41,572 nt of DNA from Flammeovirgaceae bacterium. Lineage in GTDB: Bacteria > Bacteroidota > Bacteroidia > Cytophagales > Cyclobacteriaceae. The stretch covers positions 1 to 41,572 of the forward strand of contig JAJTHV010000024.1 in NCBI GenBank assembly GCA_021300095.1, written 5' to 3'. Below the pieces are notes generated by a model, which searched no databases, was not told the DNA's origin, and saw only the letters and a program-made list of their open reading frames with translations. This document shows, one piece after another, positions 16,005 to 24,516 of the stretch; within the stretch, counting starts at the first letter, position 1, and each line of letters starts with the position of its first letter. The position numbers were made by a program, and so were the translations under genes.

Positions 16005-19000
16005 ATTTGCCCCAGCCACCACCACCCGGTGTATGCAACAAAATGCGATCACCTGGCTTTACGGATAAGCTATCCATCCCTTTCAGTTTTCTTTTCTTGC
16101 CGTTAGCTGCAATGTGAAACTGCTCACCGCATTTTCCGGGGCTGCCACCATTCATGCCATAGGGCATTTCTTGGCGATGTTGCGATAGAATATTGATATC
16201 CATTGCTTGATTAAACCTGATCTGACGAACAATTCCATTTCCACCTTTCCATTTTCCGTTGCCTCCTGAGTTTTTTCGAATAGCAAATTTTTCCAATACC
16301 ACCGGATACTTTAATTCCAACACTTCCGGATCGGTGATGCGGGTGTTTGTCATGTGCGAGTGAATGGCATCACACCCATCAAAGCCTTTTCCGGCTCCTG
16401 TGCCGCCACCGATCGTTTCATAGTAGCCAAGCTTTTTTTTGCCAAATAAAAAGTTGTTCATGGTTCCCTGGCTGCACGCTACTAGACGTAATGCTTTTAA
16501 AAGCGTGTCGGTTACGCGCTGACTGATCTCGGTGTTGCCACCCACCACAGCCGGAAGAGTACTGTTATCTGATTTCGTGAAATCAAAATCAGCAAATGGA
16601 TTCAACAAGCCTTTGGGTAATATAATCTCCACGAACTCCAATAAGCCTTCATTCATTGCGATCGGTTTGTTTACCCAAAGACGAATCACATACAACACGG
16701 CACTTTGAACAATAGCGCGTGTGGCATTTAAGTTGCCCGGATGAATTTTGGCAGAACCACTAAAATCAATAATTAGTTTGTCATTGATAGATGAAAGTGA
16801 AACGTTGATCATCGAGCCATCATCGAGCCGTTCAGTAGCTCGTAATCTTTTCTGTGGAAGAGTGCGCAGCTTACTTTGCAATAATCCAGAGGCATATTTT
16901 TTTAACTCGTTCATTTGCCGACACACTTCATCAACACCATGGTTGGAGCACAACTCCTGAAGATTCTTTTCACCTAAGTTGACGGAAGCAAGAGCGCCAT
17001 TTAAGTCGGCCAGATTTTCGTGCACCGAGCGAGTAGGGTAACGCGCTTGTGCAAACAACAATTCAATTTCTTTCCACCGGGCCTCTCCGGCTCTTACTAA
17101 ATAAGTAGGGCTGATAATGACCCCTTCTTCTTCCAGCGTAGTGGCATCTACCGGCATTGACCCGGGTTTTTTGCCTCCGATCTCCGCATGATGTGCCCGG
17201 TTGGCAACATACCCCACTAACTTTTTTTGAAAAAATACAGGCTTAATCAAAGTAACATCGGGAAGATGCGAACCACCATAGGCCGGATGGTTGGTGATGA
17301 TCACATCACCTTCGTTCAGGGAAATTACTTTCCGTACTTCACGCACGCATACACCCATGCTGCCAAGGTGTACCGGAATGTGTGGCGCATTAACAATCAA
17401 GTACCCTTGTGCATCCAGCACAGCACATGAAAAATCTAACCGCTCTTTTACATTCACTGAAAACGAAGTGCGTTGAAGCATGGCTCCCATCTCTTGGGCA
17501 ACTGATGTAAAACGATTGCTGAATAATTCCAACAATGCCTGTTGATTAAACTCTTTTTGCCGAATGGTTCGCTTTTCGGTTTTATCCAGAATCGCATGGT
17601 TATGCGCATCAATAAAAAACTGCCAACCTTTTTCAACAAACGTAGTTGAGTTATGACTGATCACGAGTGCGGGTCCGTTAATGGTGGCTCCTGCCCGAAG
17701 ATCTTCCCACTGAAAAATGGAGATGTTTTTCTCGCCTTTCTTTTTTTCAATGGGGTGATAGGGCTGTGGTTTCTTTTTGGAAGTCTGAGTTTGCGATTCA
17801 TCTACAGCGATGATCACCCGAATAGATTCCACTTCGATTTGTCGATTATTTACCCAATGGCCGTAAATGGATTTATACTTTTTTTGAAAAAGTCTTTTGA
17901 TCGATTCGGGCTTATCGAATTCAATTTCTAATGTACTCTCCTGTCCAGCAAAGCGAAGAAAGATCAGTTGCTTGGTTTTCTTGATGCGCGAAGAGAGATA
18001 TCCTTCAGCTGCTAATTTTTTTGATCCATCAGTAAAAATAGCGTTCAGCATTTTAGGTAGCTTGGGCAGAACGGTATCCAATGGTTTCAATACCAATTGT
18101 TCTTCAAAGCGTTCCGTTTTGGCGTGACCAATTCCATACGCGCTCAGCAATCCGGCATCATATGGAATTAAAATGCGATTCATACCCAGCATACTTGCCA
18201 ACGCACACGCGTGTTGTCCGCCTGCACCACCAAAACAAAGCAACGCGAAATCGGCTGGTGAATGACCTTGTTGAACAGACACACGCTTGATCGTTTCGGC
18301 CATTTTTTCATTGGCGATCTGAATCAAAGCCTCCAGCGTATCTTTTGCGGTAGCATTCGCTTGAGCGGCATTCATTTTTTTCACCAATTGGTCTAATGCC
18401 TCTTTCGCTTTCTCGGGATAAATAGGGATCGCAAAAAATTCAGGATGTAATCGACCTACCAATAGATTTACATCTGTGATAGTGAGTGGACCACCCGCAC
18501 CATAACATGCCGGCCCAGGGTAAGCACCTGCACTATGCGGGCCAACGGTTAGTTTGTAACCATCAAAATCACAAATGGAGCCGCCACCCGCAGCGATGGT
18601 TTCGATCGCTACGGAGGGCGAAAGAATTTTCGTTTCGCCTACTTTTGATTCAAATCGATAATCTAGCCGATTGTTGTACAAAGACACATCGGTGCTAGTG
18701 CCGCCCATATCAAACGTGATCAATTGATGGATATTTGATAATCGCCCCACGGTAGCCGCGCCCACGACACCACCAGCCGGTCCACTTAGCAAGCTGTCTT
18801 TCGGATAAAAGTGATCCGCATTCGAAAGACTTCCTGCGCTGGTCATAATTTTCAATTTTGCATGCGCAAGACCGCGTTGGATGTTGTTGACGTAGCTGTG
18901 AATGATCGGAGCCAGATACGCGTTCGCAACGGTTGTTTCGGCACGCGGAACAATTTTGATCTGACCGGATAAGCGATGAGACGTTGAGATGGAATAGAAG

Positions 19001-19752
19001 CCGGCTTGTTTCAATTTCTTTTCCAACAACAGCTCATGAACCGGGTTTACATAACTGTTTAAAAATGCGATCGCAATGGAATCAATCTTTGATTTTTTCA
19101 AAACGCGAATCAATTGATCAATCGCTTGTTGGGAAAGTTTTGTGATGACCAGACCATCTGCTCCGATACGTTCTTTGATTTCTGCCGTGAGTGAATAAAG
19201 TGGCTTTTCCTTTTCTACGTGCAATGCAAAAAGATCGGGCCGTTGTTGTGTTCCTATTAAAAGTAAATCCTGAAATCCTTCGGTAGTTATAAAAGCTGTG
19301 CGCGCGCCTTTTCGTTCCAGGAGCGCGTTGGTGCCTCGGGTAGAACCTAATTTAATTTCGATAGAAGGAAAAGTTTCTGCCAATCCGGTTTGAGTGAGCA
19401 AACGGGCTGCAAACACAGGTACTTCTTCGTTGGATGAAATTTCGAAAGAACACCCTGCTGCATTACGAAGCGATCCTTGAATGGTCAGAATTCGTGTGAC
19501 TGGATCAAGCGCGTGAACAACTGCCTTTTGTTTTGAATTCAACAAACGTAATTCGAATCCTTCGAAAATATCTTTGGTTGTTGGAAGAGATATCTCTACC
19601 TGAAATGAATTCCGCGAAAGCGCTTGTATAATTTTTCCGCGCAACACGCCCGAGCTTAGTACCTTCAGGCGATTAACTTTTTGTGAAGGGTCAATGGCAA
19701 TGCAGTCGGTAAAAGTACCGCCCGTGTCCATCCATATTTTCCAGGGCGACAT
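16003..19752 (-). CDS. Fused hydantoinase A/B, probable ATP-dependent 5-oxoprolinase
   Basis: A 1249-residue cytoplasmic enzyme in which the HyuA and HyuB halves are fused, as in eukaryotic-type 5-oxoprolinase (about 1290 residues), which hydrolyses 5-oxo-L-proline to glutamate with ATP. The N-terminal half opens with 'WKIWMDTGGTFTDCIA', the nucleotide-phosphate loop of the ASKHA fold. It continues with 'LGSTRGTNALLERKGARTAF', 'SAGSLSNADHF' and 'TFDMGGTSTDVSLY', and ends near residue 690. The B half starts near 735 ('EFNQQALLELFSNRF') and shows 'NHPAYGGSHLPDVTL', 'ETIGGGTGAGKGFDGCDAI' and 'MPYGMNGGSPGKCG'. Substrate could instead be another cyclic imide or hydantoin. It shares one base with the stop of the upstream lipoprotein gene (TAATG). 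Confidence 0.87.
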   Translation of the reverse strand: MSPWKIWMDTGGTFTDCIAIDPSQKVNRLKVLSSGVLRGKIIQALSRNSFQVEISLPTTKDIFEGFELRLLNSKQKAVVHALDPVTRILTIQGSLRNAAGCSFEISSNEEVPVFAARLLTQTGLAETFPSIEIKLGSTRGTNALLERKGARTAFITTEGFQDLLLIGTQQRPDLFALHVEKEKPLYSLTAEIKERIGADGLVITKLSQQAIDQLIRVLKKSKIDSIAIAFLNSYVNPVHELLLEKKLKQAGFYSISTSHRLSGQIKIVPRAETTVANAYLAPIIHSYVNNIQRGLAHAKLKIMTSAGSLSNADHFYPKDSLLSGPAGGVVGAATVGRLSNIHQLITFDMGGTSTDVSLYNNRLDYRFESKVGETKILSPSVAIETIAAGGGSICDFDGYKLTVGPHSAGAYPGPACYGAGGPLTITDVNLLVGRLHPEFFAIPIYPEKAKEALDQLVKKMNAAQANATAKDTLEALIQIANEKMAETIKRVSVQQGHSPADFALLCFGGAGGQHACALASMLGMNRILIPYDAGLLSAYGIGHAKTERFEEQLVLKPLDTVLPKLPKMLNAIFTDGSKKLAAEGYLSSRIKKTKQLIFLRFAGQESTLEIEFDKPESIKRLFQKKYKSIYGHWVNNRQIEVESIRVIIAVDESQTQTSKKKPQPYHPIEKKKGEKNISIFQWEDLRAGATINGPALVISHNSTTFVEKGWQFFIDAHNHAILDKTEKRTIRQKEFNQQALLELFSNRFTSVAQEMGAMLQRTSFSVNVKERLDFSCAVLDAQGYLIVNAPHIPVHLGSMGVCVREVRKVISLNEGDVIITNHPAYGGSHLPDVTLIKPVFFQKKLVGYVANRAHHAEIGGKKPGSMPVDATTLEEEGVIISPTYLVRAGEARWKEIELLFAQARYPTRSVHENLADLNGALASVNLGEKNLQELCSNHGVDEVCRQMNELKKYASGLLQSKLRTLPQKRLRATERLDDGSMINVSLSSINDKLIIDFSGSAKIHPGNLNATRAIVQSAVLYVIRLWVNKPIAMNEGLLEFVEIILPKGLLNPFADFDFTKSDNSTLPAVVGGNTEISQRVTDTLLKALRLVACSQGTMNNFLFGKKKLGYYETIGGGTGAGKGFDGCDAIHSHMTNTRITDPEVLELKYPVVLEKFAIRKNSGGNGKWKGGNGIVRQIRFNQAMDINILSQHRQEMPYGMNGGSPGKCGEQFHIAANGKKRKLKGMDSLSVKPGDRILLHTPGGGGWGK

Positions 19753-20234
19753 TATTTGATGCTGCGAATCACGTTTCGTTTAGACATGCGAATGCCCAAT
19801 GCTTTGGTAAACTCTACGGAGCCATCTTTCTTTTCAAGCATCAGCGGTTTGGTATACAAAATCGAATCTTTTCCCATTTTTTGAACATTGTCGCTTAGGC
19901 TTGCGCTGCTGCCTCCGGTTATGTAGGCTTCAATTACTTTTTGTTCGATGGCACGCAGGGTGGAATCATTGGTTTGCATGGCGATGATTTCTACCTCAAA
20001 TGCTTTTTCGAGCGAATCGATTAGTGTAGTATTATTTAATTGTTTGTCTCTTTTTTCAATCAGTGTTGCGATCGTGCGCCCATTGGCAAAGGCAGCTTCG
20101 GTAATGTCGGCTTCAGCGATTTTCTTAATCTGGCTTTCTTCGCGCTCTTCGCGAATTTTTCTTTTTTGTTCTTCTGTCAGGGTGCCATTGCACGCAGCCA
20201 GCGACACGCAAAATATCCACACAAACTTCTTCAT
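19752..20234 (-). CDS. Small lipoprotein of unknown function coupled to the oxoprolinase gene
   Basis: A 160-residue lipoprotein whose leader ends 'SLAAC' (Cys15). It continues with a highly charged helix (about 20-45, E/K/R-rich), then 'DITEAAFANGRTIATLIEKR' (about 43-62), 'AIEQKVIEAYITGGSSASL', and the C-terminal 'DSILYTKPLMLEKKDGS' and 'KALGIRMSKRNVIRSI'. The layout is reminiscent of Tll0287-like (DUF3365) sensor domains, but no CxxCH heme motif is present, so I do not claim that family. A -7-like TAACTTTC lies upstream on the minus strand at 20260-20253. Overlap with the oxoprolinase start by one base implies co-translation of a periplasmic lipoprotein with a cytoplasmic enzyme, an odd pairing with no evident mechanism. 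Confidence 0.7.
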   Translation of the reverse strand: MKKFVWIFCVSLAACNGTLTEEQKRKIREEREESQIKKIAEADITEAAFANGRTIATLIEKRDKQLNNTTLIDSLEKAFEVEIIAMQTNDSTLRAIEQKVIEAYITGGSSASLSDNVQKMGKDSILYTKPLMLEKKDGSVEFTKALGIRMSKRNVIRSIK

Positions 20235-20323
20235 AGCTTACAATTCGATAACGAAAGTTAAGACATAATCAGACACAAACATGGAGGTGTATGAAATTGT
20301 AATGTGTCGCGACTTGATTTTAT

Positions 20324-20331
20324 TAACTTTG
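20324..20331 (+). promoter_or_regulatory. Candidate promoter -7 element of prfA
   Basis: TAACTTTG matches TAnnTTTG exactly; a TTG at 20297-20299 is a possible but somewhat distant -33 box. The implied transcript start near 20338 rules out the GTG at 20304 as translation start and supports the ATG at 20349. Confidence 0.5.
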
Positions 20332-20348
20332 CGCCCTTTACGGAAGTT

Positions 20349-21419
20349 ATGATTGAAAAGTTAATCGAGATAAAGCACCGCTTTGAAGAGGTAGGATTGC
20401 TATTGGTGCAGCCGGATACGCTCAGTGACCAGAAAAAATTTGGGCAATTGAGCAAAGAATACCGCGATTTGGAGAAGGTGGTAACGAAATACGATGCTTA
20501 CCAGCAAACGCTGGACGGCATGCAACAGGCGAAGGATCTTTTGCAAAAGGAGAAAGATCCGGAGATGCGCGAATTGGCCAAGCTGGAACTGGAGGAGTTG
20601 GAGCCCAAGCGTGATGCCTTGGAGGCTGAAATCAAAGAAATGCTGATGCCCAAAGACCCGAACGATTACAAGAACTGCATTCTTGAGATCAGGGCGGGAA
20701 CGGGTGGCGATGAGGCTGCCATTTTTGCAGGAGATTTATGGCGTATGTATCAGCGCTTTTGCGATCGCATAGGCTTGAAGATGTCGGTGTTGGATGTGAC
20801 GGAAGGTACCGCAGGCGGATACAAAGAGGTGATCAGCAGTGTGGAGGGAGATGGAGCCTTCGGCATTTTCAAATATGAGTCAGGTGTACACCGTGTGCAG
20901 CGCGTTCCGGAAACGGAAACGCAAGGTCGCGTACATACGTCCGCAGCTTCGGTAGTTGTGTTGCCCGAGGCGGAAGACGTGGATGTAGAAATCAATCCGG
21001 CCGATATTGAAGTAATTACTTCGCGTTCGGGTGGTGCCGGTGGACAGAACGTAAACAAGGTGGAGACGAAAGTGCAGATGACGCACAAGCCGACAGGTAT
21101 TGTAATTACATGTCAGGTAGAGCGCTCGCAGCATGGCAACCGTGCACGCGCGATGGTGATGCTCCGTGCCAAGCTTTACGAATTAGAATTAGAGAAAAAG
21201 AATGCGGGCATCACGGCATCGCGTAAAAGTCAGGTGCGCAGTGGCGATCGCTCGGAGAAAATCAGAACCTACAACTATCCACAAAGCCGCGTGACGGATC
21301 ATCGCATAGGGTACACACAACACAATTTACCGGCTGTGATGAATGGTGAGGTAGATGAGTTTATCAACCAGTTGAAGATTGCTGAGACTGCGGAGAAGAT
21401 GGCGAATAACACGAACTAA
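20349..21419 (+). CDS. prfA: Peptide chain release factor 1
   Basis: RF1 recognises UAA and UAG stop codons in the ribosomal A site and triggers hydrolysis of peptidyl-tRNA. The stop-codon-reading tripeptide appears as Pro-Glu-Thr (187-189) in '[17 protein letters not shown]', where Escherichia coli has PAT. The catalytic GGQ is at 231-233 in '[15 protein letters not shown]'. RF1 rather than RF2 is supported by that P-x-T motif (RF2 has SPF). Other landmarks are '[15 protein letters not shown]' and '[16 protein letters not shown]'. I chose the ATG at 20349 (356 residues, family-normal) because a longer frame from a GTG at 20304 would start upstream of the likely promoter -7 box and add atypical residues. 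Confidence 0.96.
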   Translation: MIEKLIEIKHRFEEVGLLLVQPDTLSDQKKFGQLSKEYRDLEKVVTKYDAYQQTLDGMQQAKDLLQKEKDPEMRELAKLELEELEPKRDALEAEIKEMLMPKDPNDYKNCILEIRAGTGGDEAAIFAGDLWRMYQRFCDRIGLKMSVLDVTEGTAGGYKEVISSVEGDGAFGIFKYESGVHRVQRVPETETQGRVHTSAASVVVLPEAEDVDVEINPADIEVITSRSGGAGGQNVNKVETKVQMTHKPTGIVITCQVERSQHGNRARAMVMLRAKLYELELEKKNAGITASRKSQVRSGDRSEKIRTYNYPQSRVTDHRIGYTQHNLPAVMNGEVDEFINQLKIAETAEKMANNTN

Positions 21420-21433
21420 TTTGAAAATGAATC

Positions 21434-21510
21434 AATTTGAAAATTTGAGAATGAAAGCCTTATCCAAGTCGGCTTGATTTTCAAATTAAATCATCTTCAA
21501 ATTTTCAAAT
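21434..21510. repeat. Long AT-rich inverted repeat between prfA and a convergent lipoprotein gene
   Basis: AATTTGAAAATTTGA at 21434-21448 has its exact reverse complement at 21496-21510 (15 of 15 bases). Inside the loop a second pair, AAGCC and GGCTT, flanks TTATCCAAGTC, giving a nested hairpin. Further partial copies (TTGAAAAT at 21421, ATTTTCAAATT near 21477) surround it. The right arm reaches the stop codon of the minus-strand gene. It may act as a bidirectional transcription stop or be a dispersed palindromic repeat. Confidence 0.65.
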
Positions 21511-22052
21511 TAATTCCCTTCCTCCGATTGCTTAATCTGTTCGTCTAAGATTTTATCGATGATGGCAAGTTGACGTTCGTCAATTTTTTGGTTTACGCGG
21601 GCTTGCTTTTTCATGAAGCGAAACATGGCGTTCTTTTTGATTTCGTACGCGATAAACACGGTATATTTTTTCTCTTTTTCATTGTAGAATTTCTTTTCAC
21701 CTACTTTTCGAATGTCGGCAAGATCGGTATTCATCACCTCGCGGGCAAGACTTTGAAACTTCTCGGCCACATCGGCACCGCGTTCATTTTCTGTTTGGCC
21801 CATATAGTTATCGGCCACTTGTTTCATCGTGGTGTTTACCTGACCGGCCAAGTAAGTTTTAGCTTCGATATCGGCTTTGCCACGGGCAATGTTATCGGAT
21901 GAGCTTTCGCCCTTGCCGGTAGCACGGAAGAAGCGATTGTTGGATTCATAGGCATTGCCGGAGAAGGGCTCGCTTACTTTTTTCCCGAAAGGACTGTTGG
22001 CGCATGCGCTGGCGAATAGGGCAATTGCAATGGTGATAAGTGCGTTTTTCAT
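21510..22052 (-). CDS. LPP20-like lipoprotein
   Basis: A 180-residue lipoprotein with a leader ending 'LFASAC' (Cys17). The mature protein shows 'FFRATGKGESSSDNIARGKA' then 'DIEAKTYLAGQVNTTMKQVA', the alanine-rich helix pattern of LPP20/FlgP-like lipoproteins. It continues with 'LADIRKVGEKKFYNEKEKKY' then 'TVFIAYEIKK', the characteristic second half of that fold. A long basic/acidic helix closes the protein. LPP20-like proteins sit on the periplasmic or outer face of the outer membrane, and their precise function is mostly unknown. Its 3' end abuts the large inverted repeat downstream of prfA. The annotation is by pattern, moderately confident. Confidence 0.65.
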   Translation of the reverse strand: MKNALITIAIALFASACANSPFGKKVSEPFSGNAYESNNRFFRATGKGESSSDNIARGKADIEAKTYLAGQVNTTMKQVADNYMGQTENERGADVAEKFQSLAREVMNTDLADIRKVGEKKFYNEKEKKYTVFIAYEIKKNAMFRFMKKQARVNQKIDERQLAIIDKILDEQIKQSEEGN

Positions 22053-22145
22053 AGTGTTAACTTTAAATCTGATCTAAATTAAGGAAAAATTGTGCCAGAA
22101 ATATCAAGCCAAGCCTTATACCTTCCTTGAAGAGCCATTAGTCTC

Positions 22146-22177
22146 TTTGGCTATATCAATAAAGACACTTATTTTTA
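22146..22177 (+). promoter_or_regulatory. Candidate promoter of the antitoxin gene
   Basis: TTTG at 22146-22149, a 20-base spacer, and TATTTTTA at 22170-22177 fit the Bacteroidota -33/-7 layout (one mismatch in the -7 box). The expected start near 22184 is just ahead of AAAAGG and the TTG start at 22198. Confidence 0.45.
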
Positions 22178-22197
22178 ATTATTCAAAAGGTAGCACA

Positions 22198-22428
22198 TTG
22201 AGAGGATCGGTCGCATTGCGAAATCAAACCAAAAAATTTATTGATCAGGCAGATATTAAAACTGTGCGAATGGTTTATGCCATGTTAGAAGCTGAAAAGG
22301 AAAATGACTGGTGGGATAGCTTAGACCCCAAAGAGCAAGCTTCCATTGAACGAGGCATGAAGGATGCAGAAGAGGGGCGTGTTTATTCTCATGACATAGT
22401 GATGAAAAAGATTAAAAAATGGCGTTAG
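22198..22428 (+). CDS. Type II toxin-antitoxin system antitoxin (addiction-module component)
   Basis: A short acidic protein of about 76 residues. Key features are 'LRNQTKKFIDQADIKTVRMV' in the N-terminal helix, 'WWDSLDPKEQASIERGMKDA' and 'EEGRVYSHDIVMKKIKKW' at the C-terminus. The latter two are the usual toxin-wrapping segment of antitoxins paired with RelE/ParE-type toxins. No ATG precedes the conserved region. I selected the TTG at 22198 because an AAAAGG site lies about 8 bases upstream and a fitting promoter precedes it; the open frame extends back to 22090 with no family-like residues. It overlaps the toxin frame by 10 bases (22419-22428), as such pairs often do. With a truncated toxin next to it, it may be a relic. 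Confidence 0.65.
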   Translation: MRGSVALRNQTKKFIDQADIKTVRMVYAMLEAEKENDWWDSLDPKEQASIERGMKDAEEGRVYSHDIVMKKIKKWR

Positions 22429-22622
22429 AAGTAATCTGGTCAAGAGAAGCTTTTAAAACCTATTTTAGTAATATTCAGTATTTAAAGATTCAATGGTCAG
22501 CCAAAGAAATTGACCGCTTTATCAGACAAGCTGAATATTGCCGGCTCCAAATACAAAAGAAAAAAGTCATTTTGCTGTCATTTTGGAACACTCGTCAAGA
22601 TCCTGAAAAACTACAATTTTGA
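22419..22622 (+). pseudogene. Internally deleted RelE/ParE-type toxin
   Basis: A 67-residue frame whose ends match the toxin family: 'ALEVIWSREAFKTYFSNIQY' then 'WSAKEIDRFIRQAE' at the N-terminus, and 'ILLSFWNTRQDPEKLQF' at the C-terminus. Full-length relatives are about 95-100 residues. The central beta strands, where the conserved basic/aromatic residues and the 'TLYYRI'-type strand belong, are missing, because the second helix runs straight into the last strand at about residue 48. The junction is in frame, so the reading frame survived an internal deletion of roughly 30 codons. The product is unlikely to be an active mRNA-cleaving or gyrase-binding toxin. Its 3' end overlaps the end of the convergent methyltransferase gene by 12 bases. 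Confidence 0.65.
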
Positions 22623-23324
22623 TTGAACAATCAATTGCCATCGAAAAGCCCATTTCCATTTTAGTTGATAATTGGTAATTCCGGCTTTGGATAAAATATC
22701 TTTCAGCTCGTTTTTAGTAAAAGCCCGTTGTACTGAAAGAGGTGCATCAAATTTTACCATAGCCGATTTTGAGAAAATTTGAGTTAACCATTTGATCGAG
22801 TAATAAGCCAGCGGATGACGATGGATGTCGTTGACGATAATTCCAATGGTAGTTTGTTGATGCAACGACTTGAAAATAGCCACCAATTGCTCTTCGGTAA
22901 AGTGATGAAGAAACAACGTGCAAAGCACGATATCAAATTTCCGATCACGAAATTCTTTTGAGAAAATGTTTACCGCCTCGAAAGAGATGTTATCAAATTT
23001 CAATGAATGTGTTTTGGCGAATTCAATAATGTTTGGATTGGCATCGATGCCCAGAAGTTTTAAGACACGATTTTCCTGTGACATTTTTTTTGTGATCAGC
23101 CGTAACATTTCTCCGCTGCCACAGCCTAAATCGGCAATGGTTATTTCCTGATTTTTGCTGTGATTTTTGAGAACTTTATTCAGCGCATGTAATGTCACTG
23201 CATTTCCACCGAGCCATTGATTGATAAAATCCAATTCGCGCAGCGTTTGGTCAACTACCTCACCCTGGCAGTCCAGGTCATCCATGATTTCAATTTCAGA
23301 AGAACGATTGCGTAAGGATGCCAT
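22611..23324 (-). CDS. Class I SAM-dependent methyltransferase of the polyketide locus
   Basis: A 237-residue cytoplasmic methyltransferase. Motif I is 'ITIADLGCGSGEM' (Asp65, Gly67, Gly69, Gly71). Motif II has the ribose-binding acid in 'LLGIDANPNIIEFAK', and motif IV is 'KFDIVLCTLFLHHF'. The N-terminal lead 'SSEIEIMDDLDCQGEVVD' and the 'NDIHRHPLAYYSIKWL' region resemble methyltransferases that accompany type III polyketide synthases in Bacteroidota and actinobacteria. It starts 11 bases after the stop of the synthase gene on the same strand, so they form an operon. The likely substrate is the synthase product (O- or C-methylation of a phenolic ring or pyrone), an inference from position. 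Confidence 0.85.
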   Translation of the reverse strand: MASLRNRSSEIEIMDDLDCQGEVVDQTLRELDFINQWLGGNAVTLHALNKVLKNHSKNQEITIADLGCGSGEMLRLITKKMSQENRVLKLLGIDANPNIIEFAKTHSLKFDNISFEAVNIFSKEFRDRKFDIVLCTLFLHHFTEEQLVAIFKSLHQQTTIGIIVNDIHRHPLAYYSIKWLTQIFSKSAMVKFDAPLSVQRAFTKNELKDILSKAGITNYQLKWKWAFRWQLIVQSKL

Positions 23325-23335
23325 GAATAAATTAT

Positions 23336-24436
23336 TTATGAGTGAACTTCAACTTCTAGCACCATGCTTTCCAGCGTGAGACCAGGACCGAAAGCAAAAC
23401 TTAAAATTTTCTTGCCGTCATCTGTTTTATGCAATGTGGAGGCAAGTTCGTGCAACACGAATAAAACAGTAGGTGACGACATATTGCCATGGTTTTTCAA
23501 CACACGATACGCAAATTGATTTTGCTCTTTGCTGATCGACAACTCCATTTCAATCGCCTCTAAAATTTTCTTTCCACCCGGATGAATGGCAAAGAAAGAA
23601 ATATCAGACAACCGGAAGTTTACTTTCTCGAGCAGCGATGCTGTTAATTTTTTAATGCCTCCTTTGATTACTTCCGGTACATAGGATGAAAGTCGCATTT
23701 CAAAACCAAAATCACCAATGGACCAGGCCATATCGTGCTCACCCGATGTGGCAATATCACAAAAGAAACTGATTGGTTTTAGATTGATACCTTCTCTTGG
23801 TTGAGCTTCTACTAATAGGGCTGCTGAGCCATCGGCAAACAAGGAATTGGCCAACAGATTGTCTTCGGTTGCCTCGCGCTGAAAATGGATACTACACAAC
23901 TCAACACAAACAACCAACACTTTGCCTTGAGGATTTTGTTGGCAAAAAGAATGAGCCAACTTCAAGGCATTGAAGGCAGCGTAGCAACCCATAAAGTTAA
24001 TGCAGGTTCTTTCAATAGACGACTTTAAACCGAGTACTTTCACCAGATCTATATCCAATCCGGGCGCATAAAGGCCAGTGCAACTCACCACCACTAAATG
24101 CGTGATTTCAGATCGTTTCAAATCAGCAGCTTGTGATAAGCATTTTTCGGCCGATGAAGTAGCCAGGTGAATGGCGTGCTTTTGAAACAACTCCGCGCGT
24201 TGCTTGGTGGAGGGGAAGGTATCGGTTGTGTTGGAGTAAAACTCAAAACGTTCTGTTTTGCTGTAGTCGTTCAGAACAGAGTAGCGCGTTTCGATGCCGC
24301 TCATTCGATGAAGAGCCCGCAGCTTTCGTTCATCATCTTCAGATAGTTTCATAGCTTTCACCATAAAGTTGGCGATGGCGGTTTGTTCAATCTGATGTTC
24401 GGGATTGGCAATACCCATGGACGTGATGTAGCTCAT
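23336..24436 (-). CDS. Type III polyketide synthase (chalcone/stilbene synthase family)
   Basis: A 366-residue homodimeric-type condensing enzyme that extends an acyl-CoA starter with malonyl-CoA and cyclises the chain without a carrier protein. The catalytic triad is visible: Cys151 in 'CINFMGCYAAFNALKLA', His285 in 'FFAIHPGGKKILEA' and Asn318 in 'KNHGNMSSPTVLFVL'. The C-terminal 'LSFAFGPGLTLESMVL' matches the GFGPG-type loop. Length is normal (about 350-400). The starter unit cannot be read; related bacterial enzymes make alkylpyrones, alkylresorcinols or phloroglucinol (one from the flavobacterium Zobellia makes phloroglucinol). The methyltransferase follows by 11 bases and a UbiA-family gene diverges upstream over an 80-base gap. 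Confidence 0.93.
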   Translation of the reverse strand: MSYITSMGIANPEHQIEQTAIANFMVKAMKLSEDDERKLRALHRMSGIETRYSVLNDYSKTERFEFYSNTTDTFPSTKQRAELFQKHAIHLATSSAEKCLSQAADLKRSEITHLVVVSCTGLYAPGLDIDLVKVLGLKSSIERTCINFMGCYAAFNALKLAHSFCQQNPQGKVLVVCVELCSIHFQREATEDNLLANSLFADGSAALLVEAQPREGINLKPISFFCDIATSGEHDMAWSIGDFGFEMRLSSYVPEVIKGGIKKLTASLLEKVNFRLSDISFFAIHPGGKKILEAIEMELSISKEQNQFAYRVLKNHGNMSSPTVLFVLHELASTLHKTDDGKKILSFAFGPGLTLESMVLEVEVHS

Positions 24437-24516
24437 AGTTCAAGTATAACAAAATTCCGACCGCAATGATTTACAAAAGTTTGAGATGAATTGAAATCAA
24501 AGAACTATTTTTAAGA

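Noticed and set aside
24480-24513. TTTG-N22-TATTTTTA as a promoter for the UbiA-family gene
   Set aside because: Spacer is slightly long and the predicted transcript start falls inside the start codon region, so it is not convincing.
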